Positions 8,216 through 17,884 of a stretch of 64,000 nucleotides of DNA are shown here, one piece after another (positions within the stretch are counted from its first letter, which is position 1; each line of letters begins with the position of its first letter). Origin of the DNA: Phaeobacter gallaeciensis DSM 26640 (GTDB lineage: Bacteria; Pseudomonadota; Alphaproteobacteria; Rhodobacterales; Rhodobacteraceae). Position numbers and translations under genes: made by a program. The notes beneath the pieces were generated by a model. The model was given only the letters and a program-made list of their open reading frames with translations. It was not told the DNA's origin and did no database searches. The stretch lies in the NCBI RefSeq assembly GCF_000511385.1, contig NC_023137.1, positions 2,363,001-2,427,000 on the forward strand. Direction: 5' to 3'.

Positions 8216-8518
8216 ATGGGCGAAAAAACACTAACACGAATGGATTTGAGTGAAGCAGTCTTCCGCGAGGTTGGCCTGTCGCGCAACGAAAGCGCGCAGC
8301 TGGTGGAAAGCCTGCTTCAGCATATGTCTGACGCCCTGGTCCGTGGGGAACAGGTCAAAATTTCTTCCTTCGGGACCTTCAGCGTGCGCGATAAATCCGC
8401 TCGCGTGGGGCGCAACCCGAAGACTGGCGAAGAGGTGCCCATTCAGCCTCGCCGGGTTTTGACCTTTCGACCATCGCATTTGATGAAGGACCGGGTGGCA
8501 GACGGGAACCGTAAATAA
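8216..8518 (+). CDS. ihfA: Integration host factor alpha subunit
   Basis: A 100-residue HU/IHF family DNA-bending protein. It has the IhfA-type N terminus ([22 protein letters not shown]) rather than that of HU, the [11 protein letters not shown] strand, and the [23 protein letters not shown] arm with the intercalating proline. It pairs with IhfB, encoded elsewhere. The ATG at 8216 is preferred to one 27 bp upstream because it gives the standard length and follows GCGGGGA; the upstream ATG would also overlap the predicted -10 box. Confidence 0.93.
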   Translation: MGEKTLTRMDLSEAVFREVGLSRNESAQLVESLLQHMSDALVRGEQVKISSFGTFSVRDKSARVGRNPKTGEEVPIQPRRVLTFRPSHLMKDRVADGNRK

Positions 8519-8547
8519 CGGTCAGTAACCACGGGACACACCACGCG

Positions 8548-11500
8548 ATGTCAAAATCACCAGACGCCTTCCGCACCATCAGCGAAGTTGCGGAGTGGCT
8601 GGGGATCCAGGCGCATGTCTTGCGTTTCTGGGAAAGTAAGTTCACCCAGATCAAACCGGTCAAACGCGCAGGCGGACGCCGGTACTATCGGCCTGCCGAT
8701 GTCGAATTGCTCGGTAGTATCAAGACGTTGCTGCACGACAAGGGGCTGTCCATCAAGGATGTACAGGCGCTGTTGCGCGAACATGGCCCCGCCCATGTTG
8801 CCGCCATGGGCGCCGGAGATATCCCTGCCGCTGAGGCAGAGGACGTTAGTCCCGCCCCCTCAACGGGTGAGATGGTGATCGAGGGAGAGGTGAGCCCGCC
8901 CGAGGAAGTTGCCGAGGTTCAGGCTCAGGTTCAGGCTGAGCCCCCTGTCGAGGCGGATGGTCCAGCAGATGCACCCCCGCAAGAGGCCCCCGCCGCCACC
9001 GAACCGCCGTTGACCGCACCGGCAGAGGCAGAGGCAGCGCAGGTGACAGAGGCACCGGCACAATCCCTGCAAACCGCACAGGCGGAGCCGGTACAGACTC
9101 AACCGGGACAGGTCCAACCCGAACCGGTCCAATCCGCGCAGGTTCAACAGGTGCAGACCCAACCGCCGCAGATCCAACCGGCGCAGGCGCAACCGGGACT
9201 GGCGGATCCAACACCCGGCGCACCATCTGTCAGCGCCGCTCCCGCTGCGGCCTCCCCCCCGACGAGCACCCCTATTCCTGCGGCTCCTGCGACCCCCAGT
9301 GTGGCTGTATCTGCGGCTGTCCCTGCTGCCGACTCAGGTGCCTCTAGCACTCCCGGTGCTGCGGCCGCTGCGCCCGCACCTACCCCAGCTGCGTCAGCAC
9401 CACTGGCCCCAGCGGACCCGACACCTCTGGTGCCGCCGCAGGGTGAGACGCCTGTTGCAGCGCAGACAGAAACCGCACCCGTGGCCCCGGCAACGCCCGC
9501 TGCTGAGGACGAGACCTCTGCCGCCGTGGAACCCGCGTTCGGCGCTACGCCGACATCTCCCTCCATGCCCGCCCCCTCCATGCCCGCCACAGCGCCTCCC
9601 GATGGCGGTGTACCTACAGCTGCCGATCCGATGGATACTGCGGTGTCTCAGACCGGGTCTCTCCACCCGCCAGTCGCACCCACCAGCGAAACGGCGATCC
9701 CTGCCGCGCCAGTGCCAACGGGCGAGATGACAAGCGAGGTGGTTGGGGAAACACCGATTGGGATGACAGGTGGCACCCCCGGTGATGCGGCGGGCGCGCC
9801 TGCCGCGCCACCAGCGACACCAATGGCAACGCCTGCCGCCTCCCCGCCGGAACCATCGCCCCCGCCTTCCACTGCGATGGGTGCTCCCGTGGCCGATACG
9901 GCTGCGCCCGCGCCAGAGGCCCCGCCTGAAAGCCCCGCAATGGCAGCCCAGCCGGGTCTGCCGCTGGATGTCGCGGATCAGACGCCCGATGCTGCGGTCA
10001 CCGCAGGCGAGGATCATGCCACCGCCCCGGCTGAAATCGACCAAGGCCTTGATACAACAACAGATCTTGATGCGCCCACGCCGGAACAGGGACAGTTGTG
10101 GGATGCAACACCTGAGGTGTCTGAGGTCGGGGGTGCCGACCCAGTCGCGGCCGTGCCGACTGAGACAGAGCCGGCGGCAGAGGACGTTGATGTTCCCCTC
10201 GACGCGGCGGAGCTGATGGCCCCGGCTGCGGAGACCGTCGCCTCGGTCGCTTCCTTGGAAGTTGACGCTGTTGAAGGTGGCGCCGTGGAGGTTGAGGCTG
10301 ATCCGACGCCCACCGCTCAGCCGAGCCTTGGGCCGGTGGAAGCGGGAACAGACGTGGAGACTGTGGCCGCAGTCAATGAGACCGACGCCGAGAGTGCCTC
10401 TCCCTGGAGCGATGAAGATGCCCCGGACCAGCCTGTTATTGATGAGCAGGTGCGTGCTTTGGAGGCTGTTGCATCGCAAGCGCCGGATCTGATCACAGCC
10501 CCTGAAACAGCTTCCGCACCTGCTGCGCCCTTGCATGAAGCGCCCCTGCATGATGCGACAGAAACGGTCGAGGCGACAGCACCGGAGACTACGGAACCGG
10601 AAATTGCCGATCTTGAGACTGCTGACCCGGAGACGTCGGCTCCTGATGCCGCCTCCGAAGGTAACGTGCCGGACCCGGTGGTTTTTGATCAGGGCGACAG
10701 CCCAGCCCCGGTGGTCGAGGCGCTGGACAGTGACCCTGCCCTTGCCGATGTGGTGGCGCCGGAACAGGTTACGGCGGTTGAGGCCGAGCCCCTTGCCGAA
10801 CCCCCCTCCGATCTGGGAGATACCCTTGCGGAGGCCGAGCCGCTGGACTCAGGCATGGAGGTGCCAGCCGCAGAAGACGAGCAGTTGGCGGATGCCACGG
10901 ATGCGATGGATGCACAGGCCGACCATCTGGCGGACGACGACGAAGCCCCCTCCCCCGAGGACAATCCGCTGGCCTTTGCCGATGAGGCGGAAGCGGAGAC
11001 GGAGACGGAGACGCTGGAGCTGCATGCCGAGGTCCCGATGCAAGCGGCAGAGGCACCAGAGCTGCATGCCGAGGAACCGGATCTCGTTGAAACGGTTGGT
11101 TTGCCGGGGCCGGATGAGGCCAGCACAGTGGCAGCTGACGATTCGGATCTGGATGCGCCGACGCTGGACGACACCGTGGTCAGCGACCCGGTCCTGAGCG
11201 CGCCTGCGGTCTCCGATGATCTTCTGGAGACGCCATTGGCGGAGGACGCCGCGCTGCAGGAACCGGAGCAGGTTGTGGCAGATCTTGCGGATGCAGAAGA
11301 CGCGCCCCTGCCCGAGCCTGCTGCCGCACCAGCCGCAGAAGAGACGCCGGATGTCATGCCTGAAACGCTGGAACTGGCCGCTCCGGCGGAGCTGGGAGAA
11401 CCGGCGGAACTGACGGCGCCTGCGGAGATTGGAGCGCCTGCGGAACTGACCGAGACGGCCCCGGACATCACACCACAGGCGGACATTCCGGAGGTCGCGA

Positions 11501-12075
11501 CGGAGGTCACTGCTGAAGAGACGACAACCGCGTTGCAGAGCGATCTGCCAGAGGATGCGGCGCCAGATCCTGAGCTGTCCGCGCTTGGCGTACAGGATGC
11601 AGCGACCCCTCAGGTCGCACCGGCAGCGGCAGCTGACATGCCCGAACCGGAACAGGATGTTTCTGAGCTGGACGGTCCCGTATCGGCGGAGGCCGACCTG
11701 GGTGACGTGGATGTGTCCGAAGTGGACCTGACGGAACCTGCCCTGGTTGTGGCCGATACGCTGGATCAGGAGAGCGTTGACACGGGCGAGGACCAGGGCG
11801 ACGCTGATCTGGGCACCCCGGACCTCATCGATCCGGAACTGGTCGCGACGGATCCGGCGGAGGCAGAGCCCCCGATCCCAGATGAGGTTGAACAAAGCCC
11901 GGCACCGGAGCCGAAACCGCTGGTGATTGACATCCCAGATGAGGCGGATCTGCACACCCCAAAGGCGTCGGGCGTGCTGGCGCGACTGGCCGGGGTGGAC
12001 CATCTTCCTGCCGATCACATCGCGGAGGCGCGGGCCTGCATCGAGAGATTGCGCGCGCATCAGGGGGCGGCCTAG
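8548..12075 (+). CDS. Giant MerR-family regulator with a roughly 1000-residue low-complexity region
   Basis: The first 80 or so residues are a complete MerR-type winged helix: [20 protein letters not shown], then the wing [21 protein letters not shown] and [16 protein letters not shown]. After about residue 90 comes a very long region dominated by Ala, Pro, Glu, Asp, Thr and Val, with local repeats such as [22 protein letters not shown] and runs like [10 protein letters not shown]. The last 40 residues ([33 protein letters not shown]) look like a small folded helical end. No cysteine metal site or effector domain is visible. The frame remains open for 3.5 kb in GC-rich DNA and follows ihfA by 29 bp, the usual position of this MerR gene in Rhodobacterales, where homologues are normally much shorter. 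Target genes are unknown. Confidence 0.85.
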   Translation: MSKSPDAFRTISEVAEWLGIQAHVLRFWESKFTQIKPVKRAGGRRYYRPADVELLGSIKTLLHDKGLSIKDVQALLREHGPAHVAAMGAGDIPAAEAEDVSPAPSTGEMVIEGEVSPPEEVAEVQAQVQAEPPVEADGPADAPPQEAPAATEPPLTAPAEAEAAQVTEAPAQSLQTAQAEPVQTQPGQVQPEPVQSAQVQQVQTQPPQIQPAQAQPGLADPTPGAPSVSAAPAAASPPTSTPIPAAPATPSVAVSAAVPAADSGASSTPGAAAAAPAPTPAASAPLAPADPTPLVPPQGETPVAAQTETAPVAPATPAAEDETSAAVEPAFGATPTSPSMPAPSMPATAPPDGGVPTAADPMDTAVSQTGSLHPPVAPTSETAIPAAPVPTGEMTSEVVGETPIGMTGGTPGDAAGAPAAPPATPMATPAASPPEPSPPPSTAMGAPVADTAAPAPEAPPESPAMAAQPGLPLDVADQTPDAAVTAGEDHATAPAEIDQGLDTTTDLDAPTPEQGQLWDATPEVSEVGGADPVAAVPTETEPAAEDVDVPLDAAELMAPAAETVASVASLEVDAVEGGAVEVEADPTPTAQPSLGPVEAGTDVETVAAVNETDAESASPWSDEDAPDQPVIDEQVRALEAVASQAPDLITAPETASAPAAPLHEAPLHDATETVEATAPETTEPEIADLETADPETSAPDAASEGNVPDPVVFDQGDSPAPVVEALDSDPALADVVAPEQVTAVEAEPLAEPPSDLGDTLAEAEPLDSGMEVPAAEDEQLADATDAMDAQADHLADDDEAPSPEDNPLAFADEAEAETETETLELHAEVPMQAAEAPELHAEEPDLVETVGLPGPDEASTVAADDSDLDAPTLDDTVVSDPVLSAPAVSDDLLETPLAEDAALQEPEQVVADLADAEDAPLPEPAAAPAAEETPDVMPETLELAAPAELGEPAELTAPAEIGAPAELTETAPDITPQADIPEVATEVTAEETTTALQSDLPEDAAPDPELSALGVQDAATPQVAPAAAADMPEPEQDVSELDGPVSAEADLGDVDVSEVDLTEPALVVADTLDQESVDTGEDQGDADLGTPDLIDPELVATDPAEAEPPIPDEVEQSPAPEPKPLVIDIPDEADLHTPKASGVLARLAGVDHLPADHIAEARACIERLRAHQGAA

Positions 12076-12150
12076 AAACTTGCCAGCGGGGCGAAAGAAA
12101 CTGGTTTTTTCGCTTGCCCCTGCCGGAAAAACGGGTAGAAACCAGCGCAA

Positions 12151-12227
12151 CGGGCTATAGCGCAGCCTGGTAGCGCGTCCGTCTGGGGGACGGAAGGTCG
12201 CAGGTTCGAGTCCTGCTAGCCCGACCA
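12151..12227 (+). tRNA. tRNA-Pro (anticodon GGG)
   Basis: The 77-nt sequence folds as a full cloverleaf: acceptor stem CGGGCTA/TAGCCCG, D arm with AGCGCAGCCTGGTAGCGC, anticodon loop CTGGGGG giving GGG, and T arm with GGTTCGAGTCC. The CCA end is encoded. It reads CCC proline codons. It lies 75 bp after the MerR gene and is followed by a strong terminator. Confidence 0.97.
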
Positions 12228-12251
12228 AAATACCCCGCCTCGCAAGGGGCT

Positions 12252-12286
12252 AAAAAACGCCCGCCCCTTTCTGGGGTGGGTGTTTT
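12252..12286 (+). terminator. Intrinsic terminator of tRNA-Pro
   Basis: A GC-rich hairpin (ACGCCCGCCCC / GGGGTGGGTGT with G-T pairs) with a short TTTCT loop is preceded by an A run and followed by TTTTT. It is a textbook intrinsic terminator. Confidence 0.85.
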
Positions 12287-12337
12287 TGTATCTGCCTTTC
12301 GTGCAAGGTGTTGATAATAAAGCGTTGGGAGAATGGG

Positions 12338-13447
12338 ATGACATCTGAGGGACAGACGCGCAGCAGCCTGACACAGGGTGTGCTGTCGGACCGGCAGATC
12401 CGGCAGATGATCACTGAGGGCGCGATTGCGGCCTCCTCTCCGATCCTCAACGATCAGATCCAGCCTGCGAGCCTTGATCTGCGGCTGAGCGATTGCGCCT
12501 ACCGGGTGCGTGCCTCGTTCCTGCCCGGTCTGGGGCGCACTGTAGCGGAGCGGCTGGAAGATCTGACCATGCACCGCGTGGCGCTGACCGGCGGCGCGGT
12601 GCTGGAAAAGGGCTGCGTCTATGTAGTGCCGCTGATGGAGCGCATTCGCCTGCCGGAAGGAATGACGGCGGCGGCCAGTGCCAAATCCTCCATCGGGCGG
12701 CTGGATGTGATGACGCGGGTGATCACCGATCAGGGCGTGGAGTTCGACCGGGTGCCGGATGGCTATGACGGGCCGCTTTATGCCGAGATCTGCCCGCAGA
12801 GCTTCTCAGTCGTGGTGCAGCCGGGGCAGTTGCTGACGCAGATCATCTTTCGTCAGGGGCGTACCTTCCTCAGCGATGCTGATCTGCGGGCCGTGCATGA
12901 GGCGACGCCAATTGTCTCTGGTGATCCGGTGATCTCCGACGGGTTGGGCTTCTCCGTCGACCTGCGCCCGGAGAGCGGCGATCTGGTGGGCTACCGTGCC
13001 AAACACCATACCGGCGTGGTCGATCTGTCGAAGCTGGGACACTATGATCCCGCCGACTACTGGGAAGAGGTCCGCACCACCAAAGGGCAGATCATTCTGG
13101 ACCCCGGTGCGTTTTACATTCTGGTGAGCCGCGAGGCGATTGCCATTCCACCAGACTATGCTGCCGAGATGGCGCCCTATTTGGCGATGGTGGGCGAATT
13201 CCGGGTGCATTATGCGGGATTCTTCGATCCCGGATTTGGCTATGCTGCTGCTGGCGGTGCTGGATCACGCGGCGTGTTGGAAGTGCGCTGCCATGATGCG
13301 CCCTTTGTGCTGGAGCATGGGCAGGTTGTCGGGCGGCTGGTCTATGAGCGGATGTCCGAAGTGCCAGAGCAGCTCTATGGTGTTGATATCGCGTCAAACT
13401 ACCAGGGTCAGGGGCTGAAGCTGTCAAAGCATTTCAAAACCGCCTGA
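12338..13447 (+). CDS. dcd: 2'-deoxycytidine 5'-triphosphate deaminase (long alphaproteobacterial form)
   Basis: A 369-residue protein of the double-length dCTP deaminase family found in alphaproteobacteria. The enzyme converts dCTP to dUTP for dTMP synthesis. The active-site block AAASAKSSIGRLDVMTRVITDQGVEFDRVPDGYDGPL is in the first half: S-A-K-S-S-x-G-R holds the phosphate-binding residues and the catalytic glutamate follows downstream. The second half repeats the fold in divergent form, with HYAGFFDPGFG and GQVVGRLVYERM near the end. The ATG at 12338 has GGGAG eight bases upstream and is preferred to one 30 bp earlier. Confidence 0.88.
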   Translation: MTSEGQTRSSLTQGVLSDRQIRQMITEGAIAASSPILNDQIQPASLDLRLSDCAYRVRASFLPGLGRTVAERLEDLTMHRVALTGGAVLEKGCVYVVPLMERIRLPEGMTAAASAKSSIGRLDVMTRVITDQGVEFDRVPDGYDGPLYAEICPQSFSVVVQPGQLLTQIIFRQGRTFLSDADLRAVHEATPIVSGDPVISDGLGFSVDLRPESGDLVGYRAKHHTGVVDLSKLGHYDPADYWEEVRTTKGQIILDPGAFYILVSREAIAIPPDYAAEMAPYLAMVGEFRVHYAGFFDPGFGYAAAGGAGSRGVLEVRCHDAPFVLEHGQVVGRLVYERMSEVPEQLYGVDIASNYQGQGLKLSKHFKTA

Positions 13448-13470
13448 TCCCTGCGCCAAAGGGACGGCCG

Positions 13471-13689
13471 TTAGAACCGGGGTGGCCGGGTGTTGCGGCG
13501 CATCAGGCGGGCCTTCTGGGCTGTGGCCCCGTCCTGAGGAAGTGGGCGGGTGTCCTTATCAGCACCCTTGCCTGCGCCCTGCCCTTTGCCACGTTTTGAG
13601 ACAGCCTTGATCCCGGCATTAACGCCTGCATTGACCGCGCGGCCCACAAGGCGGCGCAGGATCATATTGATCACGCGTTCAATGTTCAT
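13471..13689 (-). CDS. Small basic protein of unknown function
   Basis: A 72-residue protein with a strong Shine-Dalgarno sequence (AAGGAGA) upstream of ATG. The first 30 residues (INMILRRLVGRAVNAGVNAGIKAV) form an amphipathic, glycine/alanine-rich helix that could lie on a membrane. The rest is very basic and disordered, ending RRNTRPPRF. It lies downstream of scpB on the same strand and converges with dcd. I do not recognise a domain. Confidence 0.65.
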   Translation of the reverse strand: MNIERVINMILRRLVGRAVNAGVNAGIKAVSKRGKGQGAGKGADKDTRPLPQDGATAQKARLMRRNTRPPRF

Positions 13690-13795
13690 CTGCCTGTCTC
13701 CTTCACAGCAAATCGGGATCGCCGGACCACCAGCCCAGCCGTGTTAGTCTGGCACCTCTATGCGGCGGATTTAGGGCGTCTGCCTCCGGTGGCAA

Positions 13796-14458
13796 TCAAT
13801 CGCCAAAGAGTTCCGGCTGTTCCTCCACCTCGTCGCTGTCGCCGCGTCCGCCCAGGGGCAAGCTGCCCGGTGGCGGGCGGTTTTCCAACAGGCCTGCGGC
13901 GCGCAGCTCCTTGAGGCCGGGCAGATCGCGCGCACTTTCCAACCCGAAGTGATCAAGGAACACCGGCGTCACCACAAATGTCACCGGACGGCCCGGCGTC
14001 ATCTTGCGGCGACCAAGCCGGATCCAGTCCATCTCCAACAGCTGATCAATGGTGCCGCGCGAGACAGAGACGCCGCGCACCTCCTCGATTTCGGCGCGTG
14101 TCACGGGCTGATGGTAGGCGATGATAGCAAGGGTTTCGATGGCGGCACGCGAGAGTTTGCGGGTTTCCACCGTTTCCTTCTGCATCAGAAAGCCGAGATC
14201 GGAAGCGGTGCGCAGCGCCCAGGCATCGCCGACACGCACGATATTGACGCCGCGCCCCTCGTAGCGTTTGCGCAGGTGCTCCATCGCGGTGCCCGGCTCA
14301 CAACCATGCGGCATCCGTGCCTCAAGATCGCGCACGGTGACCGGTTCGGCACTGGCAAACAGCACGGCCTCGACCATGCGTTCCTGTTCCGCCATCGGCG
14401 GCGCCTCAAACAGGGTTTGGGTTTCCTCCGCAACGGTGTTCTGGCTGTGGTCGTCCAT
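13796..14458 (-). CDS. scpB: Segregation and condensation protein B
   Basis: A 220-residue ScpB, the kleisin-associated winged-helix subunit of the SMC-ScpAB condensin that organises the chromosome. EAVLFASAEPVTVRDLEARMP, KLSRAAIETLAIIAYHQPVTRAEIEEVRGV and ITPVFLDHFGL-like VVTPVFLDHFGLESARDL are the conserved blocks of the two winged helices. Extensions beyond the fold at both ends are acidic or proline-rich. The start overlaps the stop of scpA (ATGA), so the two subunits are translationally coupled. Confidence 0.94.
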   Translation of the reverse strand: MDDHSQNTVAEETQTLFEAPPMAEQERMVEAVLFASAEPVTVRDLEARMPHGCEPGTAMEHLRKRYEGRGVNIVRVGDAWALRTASDLGFLMQKETVETRKLSRAAIETLAIIAYHQPVTRAEIEEVRGVSVSRGTIDQLLEMDWIRLGRRKMTPGRPVTFVVTPVFLDHFGLESARDLPGLKELRAAGLLENRPPPGSLPLGGRGDSDEVEEQPELFGD

Positions 14459-15249
14459 CAGGTATCCTTGTCACGAATGCGCAGCTGAATGGGCGCATAG
14501 GTCTCGCTCTGGCGCAGTTCCAGATGGCCTTCCTTTACCAGTTGCAGCGAAGCCGCAAAGGTGGAGGCCGTGGCGGAGCGGCGTTTCATCGGGTCGGAGT
14601 GCCAGCCCTCAGGCAGATAGGTGATCATATCGGTCCAGCTGCCGGTGTAGCCGATCAGGTGGCGCATCCGCTCCAGCGCCTCCTCCATGGTAAAGATCGC
14701 TTCGCGGTCCAGCACGAAGGGGCGGAAATCATCCCGCGTGCGGATGCGGGCATAGGCCTGCATCAGATCCAGGAGGTTCGCCGAGTAGCTGACGGTGCGG
14801 ATGCGGGTGACATCCTCGCTCTGGCCACGGGCAAAGAAGTTACGCCCCAGTTGGTCGCGCGCCATCAACCGTGCGGCGCTGTCGCGCATCGCCTGCAACC
14901 GCTCCAGCTGGAACGCCAGATGCGCGGCGAGTTCCTCACCGGAGGGGCCTTCTTCGGTCGGGTCCGGGGGCAGCAGCAGGCGGGATTTCAGATAGGCCAG
15001 CCAGGCCGCCATCACCAGATAATCCGCAGCCAGTTCGATGCGCAGCTCATGCGCCTTTTCCACAAAGCTGAGATATTGGCGGGCCAGTTCCAGCACCGAA
15101 ATGCGGCGCAGATCGACCTTTTGCGTGCGCGAGAGCGACAGGAGCACGTCAAGCGGCCCCTCGTAGCCGTCAACGTCCACGATCAATGCTTCGGCCGCAA
15201 GCCGGTCCTCGACGCTGAGCGCGTCGTCGTCAAACAGAGTGTCAGCCAT
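14458..15249 (-). CDS. scpA: Segregation and condensation protein A
   Basis: A 263-residue kleisin subunit of the SMC-ScpAB complex. The N-terminal domain has VDGYEGPLDVLLSLSRTQKVDLRRISVLELARQYL, typical of ScpA, followed by ADYLVMAAWLAYLKSRLLLP; the C-terminal winged helix ends with a segment that contacts the SMC head. The ATG at 15249 is chosen because it overlaps the end of nagZ by 8 bp (ATGGCTGA), a common coupling; a longer frame to 15318 would lie inside nagZ. Confidence 0.94.
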   Translation of the reverse strand: MADTLFDDDALSVEDRLAAEALIVDVDGYEGPLDVLLSLSRTQKVDLRRISVLELARQYLSFVEKAHELRIELAADYLVMAAWLAYLKSRLLLPPDPTEEGPSGEELAAHLAFQLERLQAMRDSAARLMARDQLGRNFFARGQSEDVTRIRTVSYSANLLDLMQAYARIRTRDDFRPFVLDREAIFTMEEALERMRHLIGYTGSWTDMITYLPEGWHSDPMKRRSATASTFAASLQLVKEGHLELRQSETYAPIQLRIRDKDT

Positions 15250-16246
15250 ATACCTGTCCGCCCATAAGGGCTGATAGTTCGGCCTCAGCCGCCGCTGTGT
15301 CAAGCGTGGTGGGCGCATGGCGGGCCGCTTCGGCGCGCGCGGCGCGCGCCTGTGCAGCGTCGGTCATCTCGCCTGCGGCCTCGGCCACGGCAGCGCGCTC
15401 ATCCAGCGGGGCATTGCAGAACAGGACCACATCGCAGCCGGCAGCGATGGTGTCGCGGGCAATATCCGCGGGGGCGCCGTTCAGCGCCTTCATCGAGATA
15501 TCGTCGCTCATGATCAGCCCGTCAAAGCCGATGTCGGAACGGATCATCTGCATCACGCGGGGGGACAATGTGGCGGGTTGGCTGTCGAGGGCCTCATAGA
15601 CCAGATGCGCCGTCATCCCCATCGGCAGGTCGTTCAGCGCAGCAAATGCGGCGAAATCCTCCCGCGCCAGATCGGCGAGCGAGGCGGTGATCCGGGGCAG
15701 ATCATGGTGGCTGTCCATGCTGGCGCGGCCATGGCCGGGGATGTGTTTCACCACCGGCACCACGCCGCCGTCCAGCAGGCCGTCAGCGGTGGCGCGGGCG
15801 CGGTTGACCACAGTGGCGAGGTCGCTGCCATAGCAGCGGTTTTTGAGGAACGGATGCGTCCCCTCGGCTGCCACATCCGCCAGCGGCGCGCAGTTGCTGT
15901 CAATGCCGAGATCGCGCAATTCTTCTGCGATCAGCCGCGCGCGCAGATACATGGCACGGTTTGCGCCCTCCCTTGCCGCCTGCGCGTGATCCAATGCGGG
16001 CTGCCATTGCCGCGCCAGTGGCGGGCGCAGACGCTGCACCCGGCCTCCCTCCTGATCGATGGTGATCAGACAATCACGGCCCACCGCCTCGCGCAGGTCA
16101 TTGCAAAGTGCCCGGGTTTGCTCGGCAGTGTCGATATTGCGGGCAAACAGGATGAAGCCAAACGGATTGACCCGCTGAAACAGCGCCTTTTCCGCCGCGC
16201 TGAGACGCAGACCTTCGGCATCTAATATGGTGGCTCCGTAACGCAT
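15242..16246 (-). CDS. nagZ: Beta-N-acetylhexosaminidase NagZ (family 3)
   Basis: A 334-residue cytoplasmic glycoside hydrolase family 3 enzyme that removes N-acetylglucosamine from recycled anhydromuropeptides. The key motifs are present: LITIDQEGGRVQRL, KHIPGHGRASMDSHHDLP with the mobile-loop His-Asp pair, and GLIMSDDISMKAL containing the nucleophilic aspartate. There is no signal peptide. The start at 16246 is preferred because AGAGGA lies upstream and MRYGATIL begins the barrel; the longer frame to 16315 adds 23 unlikely residues. The gene sits between the SPOR protein and scpA in a minus-strand block. Confidence 0.93.
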   Translation of the reverse strand: MRYGATILDAEGLRLSAAEKALFQRVNPFGFILFARNIDTAEQTRALCNDLREAVGRDCLITIDQEGGRVQRLRPPLARQWQPALDHAQAAREGANRAMYLRARLIAEELRDLGIDSNCAPLADVAAEGTHPFLKNRCYGSDLATVVNRARATADGLLDGGVVPVVKHIPGHGRASMDSHHDLPRITASLADLAREDFAAFAALNDLPMGMTAHLVYEALDSQPATLSPRVMQMIRSDIGFDGLIMSDDISMKALNGAPADIARDTIAAGCDVVLFCNAPLDERAAVAEAAGEMTDAAQARAARAEAARHAPTTLDTAAAEAELSALMGGQVYG

Positions 16247-16409
16247 TGCGATCCTCTTTGTGCTGGGGCGCTGATACACCAGTGTCGCGGGCGGCGCCAT
16301 GGTCCGATGGGGCAAACTGGCAGCAGTTTGCCGGATGATAAACGACGAACGCCCGGCAGGGCCGGGCGCTGAGGTGTCGGGGGAGACCCCATGTCCGGCG
16401 AGTGGTGCC

Positions 16410-17792
16410 CTAGCGGGTGGTCACAGGGATACAATCCGCGTTGCCTGCCACCAGAGCGGAGCAGAACCGACGCGCATCCGACAGATCGGCAAAGCCCATG
16501 GCCCGCAGGCGATAGAAGGTGCGCCCGCCGCTTTCGGCCTTCTGGATCACGCGTTTCTTGCCTTCCAGATAATCCGCAAAACGACCGTGAATGCGGTCCC
16601 ATTCGGCGCGGGCGACTTCGGCGCTTTCATAAGCGCCAAGCTGGGCCAGCCGGGTGCCTGCAGGCAGGCTGTCGGGCGAGACGTCCTGGGTTGTGCGTGC
16701 CGCCGGGGTAGCCGCAACCGCACGGGTTGGAGAGAAGCGGGCCGGGCGCGCTGCGGGTCGCAGCGAGACGCGCACGCCGGGGGCATTGCGCAGGGCCGCG
16801 TTCGGTGCCGGGGCGACGGCGGCAATGCTCACGGGCTGCAGGGGTTCCGGCTGCACAATCGCTGGGGCAGTGTTTGGCGCGGCAGCTGCGGCGGACAGCT
16901 GCTCAGCCCCGTTCAGCGCATCCTGTCCCAGTGGGGTGACGCCGTCAGTCAGCTCTGCCACAAGCGCGTCGATGTCGCCGCCCTGATAGGCGGCCACCGC
17001 CTCAGTCGAAAGATCGGAGGTGTCAGTCGCGGAGGCGCGATCCCGCCCGGCGCCAGAGGTGTCGGTTGTCAGGGCCGCCTGCATGGGCTGATCATCTTCG
17101 GTCAGCGCCACATCTTCGGGGGCCAAAGTCAGACGGTCGGCGGGGCTTTCAACATTGCCGTTGGCGGCAACCGCGTTGACCGCAAGGCCCTGATGATCGG
17201 CTGGCAGACCGCCGGGGTTATCCGGCTGCACCCGCAGCGGGCCTTCGACAGCGCGCACCACGGGCACACCGCTTACGTCGCGAGAAATCAGCTGATAGCC
17301 CCAGAGACCAATACCTGCGACCAGCGCCAGCGACGCCACCGCGCCAAAGGCGCTAAACGCCTTCGCCAGCCCGGCACGGCCTGTGCCGGCGGGTTCGGGG
17401 GTAAATCCATAGTCGTCGTAGCGGTGCCCCTGATCGGTACCCGGACCGCTATAAGCGTCCTCTGCCGGGTTGCCATAGGTAGCGGCTGCCTGCTGATAGG
17501 GGCTGTAGCCCTGCGCGGGCGCCTGCGGCTGATGCTGTGCAAAATACCCACCCGCTTGTGGCTCTTGCCTATGGCCCGCTACAGATTGCGGGCGCGGGGC
17601 GGGTGTCTGCGGATCATAGCCGAAAGGGTGTTCCGGCTGCGGATAGGGCGATTGGGCAACGGGATCGCGCAAATGCGCATCAGCGAAAGACGGCTCCTGC
17701 CGGATCCCTTGCGATTCTGTGGCAGGGTCCGAAGAACGGTCCCCTCCATTGGAATACGACTGGCCGTGACCTGCCTGCGTAAAATACGCCAT
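16410..17792 (-). CDS. SPOR-domain inner membrane protein
   Basis: A 460-residue bitopic protein. Residues 1-140 are Gln/Pro/Tyr-rich and cytoplasmic, a single membrane helix runs from about 146 to 167 (FGAVASLALVAGIGLWGYQLI), then there is a long Ala/Pro-rich periplasmic linker. The C-terminal 80 residues form a SPOR domain (RLAQLGAYESAEVARAEWDRI ... FYRLRAMGFADLSDARRFCSAL), which binds denuded glycan strands at the septum. A cysteine pair (RFCSALVAGNADCIPV) near the end may form a disulfide. The position between argS and nagZ is the usual one in Rhodobacterales and suggests a role in division or peptidoglycan turnover. Confidence 0.88.
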   Translation of the reverse strand: MAYFTQAGHGQSYSNGGDRSSDPATESQGIRQEPSFADAHLRDPVAQSPYPQPEHPFGYDPQTPAPRPQSVAGHRQEPQAGGYFAQHQPQAPAQGYSPYQQAAATYGNPAEDAYSGPGTDQGHRYDDYGFTPEPAGTGRAGLAKAFSAFGAVASLALVAGIGLWGYQLISRDVSGVPVVRAVEGPLRVQPDNPGGLPADHQGLAVNAVAANGNVESPADRLTLAPEDVALTEDDQPMQAALTTDTSGAGRDRASATDTSDLSTEAVAAYQGGDIDALVAELTDGVTPLGQDALNGAEQLSAAAAAPNTAPAIVQPEPLQPVSIAAVAPAPNAALRNAPGVRVSLRPAARPARFSPTRAVAATPAARTTQDVSPDSLPAGTRLAQLGAYESAEVARAEWDRIHGRFADYLEGKKRVIQKAESGGRTFYRLRAMGFADLSDARRFCSALVAGNADCIPVTTR

Positions 17793-17884
17793 TTCCGCCT
17801 CACTGCCCGCATACGGTGCGCGATGCGCCGCCCCGGGTTTCTACTTGATGATCTGCCTCGATCCGGCGGCCTGGGCGATTTTAG

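Noticed and set aside
9394..10551. 385-codon minus-strand open frame
   Set aside because: Antisense to the low-complexity part of the MerR gene; its Gly/Arg/Cys-rich composition is typical of a shadow frame in repetitive GC-rich DNA.
10849..12228. 459-codon minus-strand open frame beginning with GLEPATFRPPDGRATRLRY
   Set aside because: This common sequence is the antisense translation of the tRNA-Pro gene, and the rest is antisense to the repeat-rich MerR gene.
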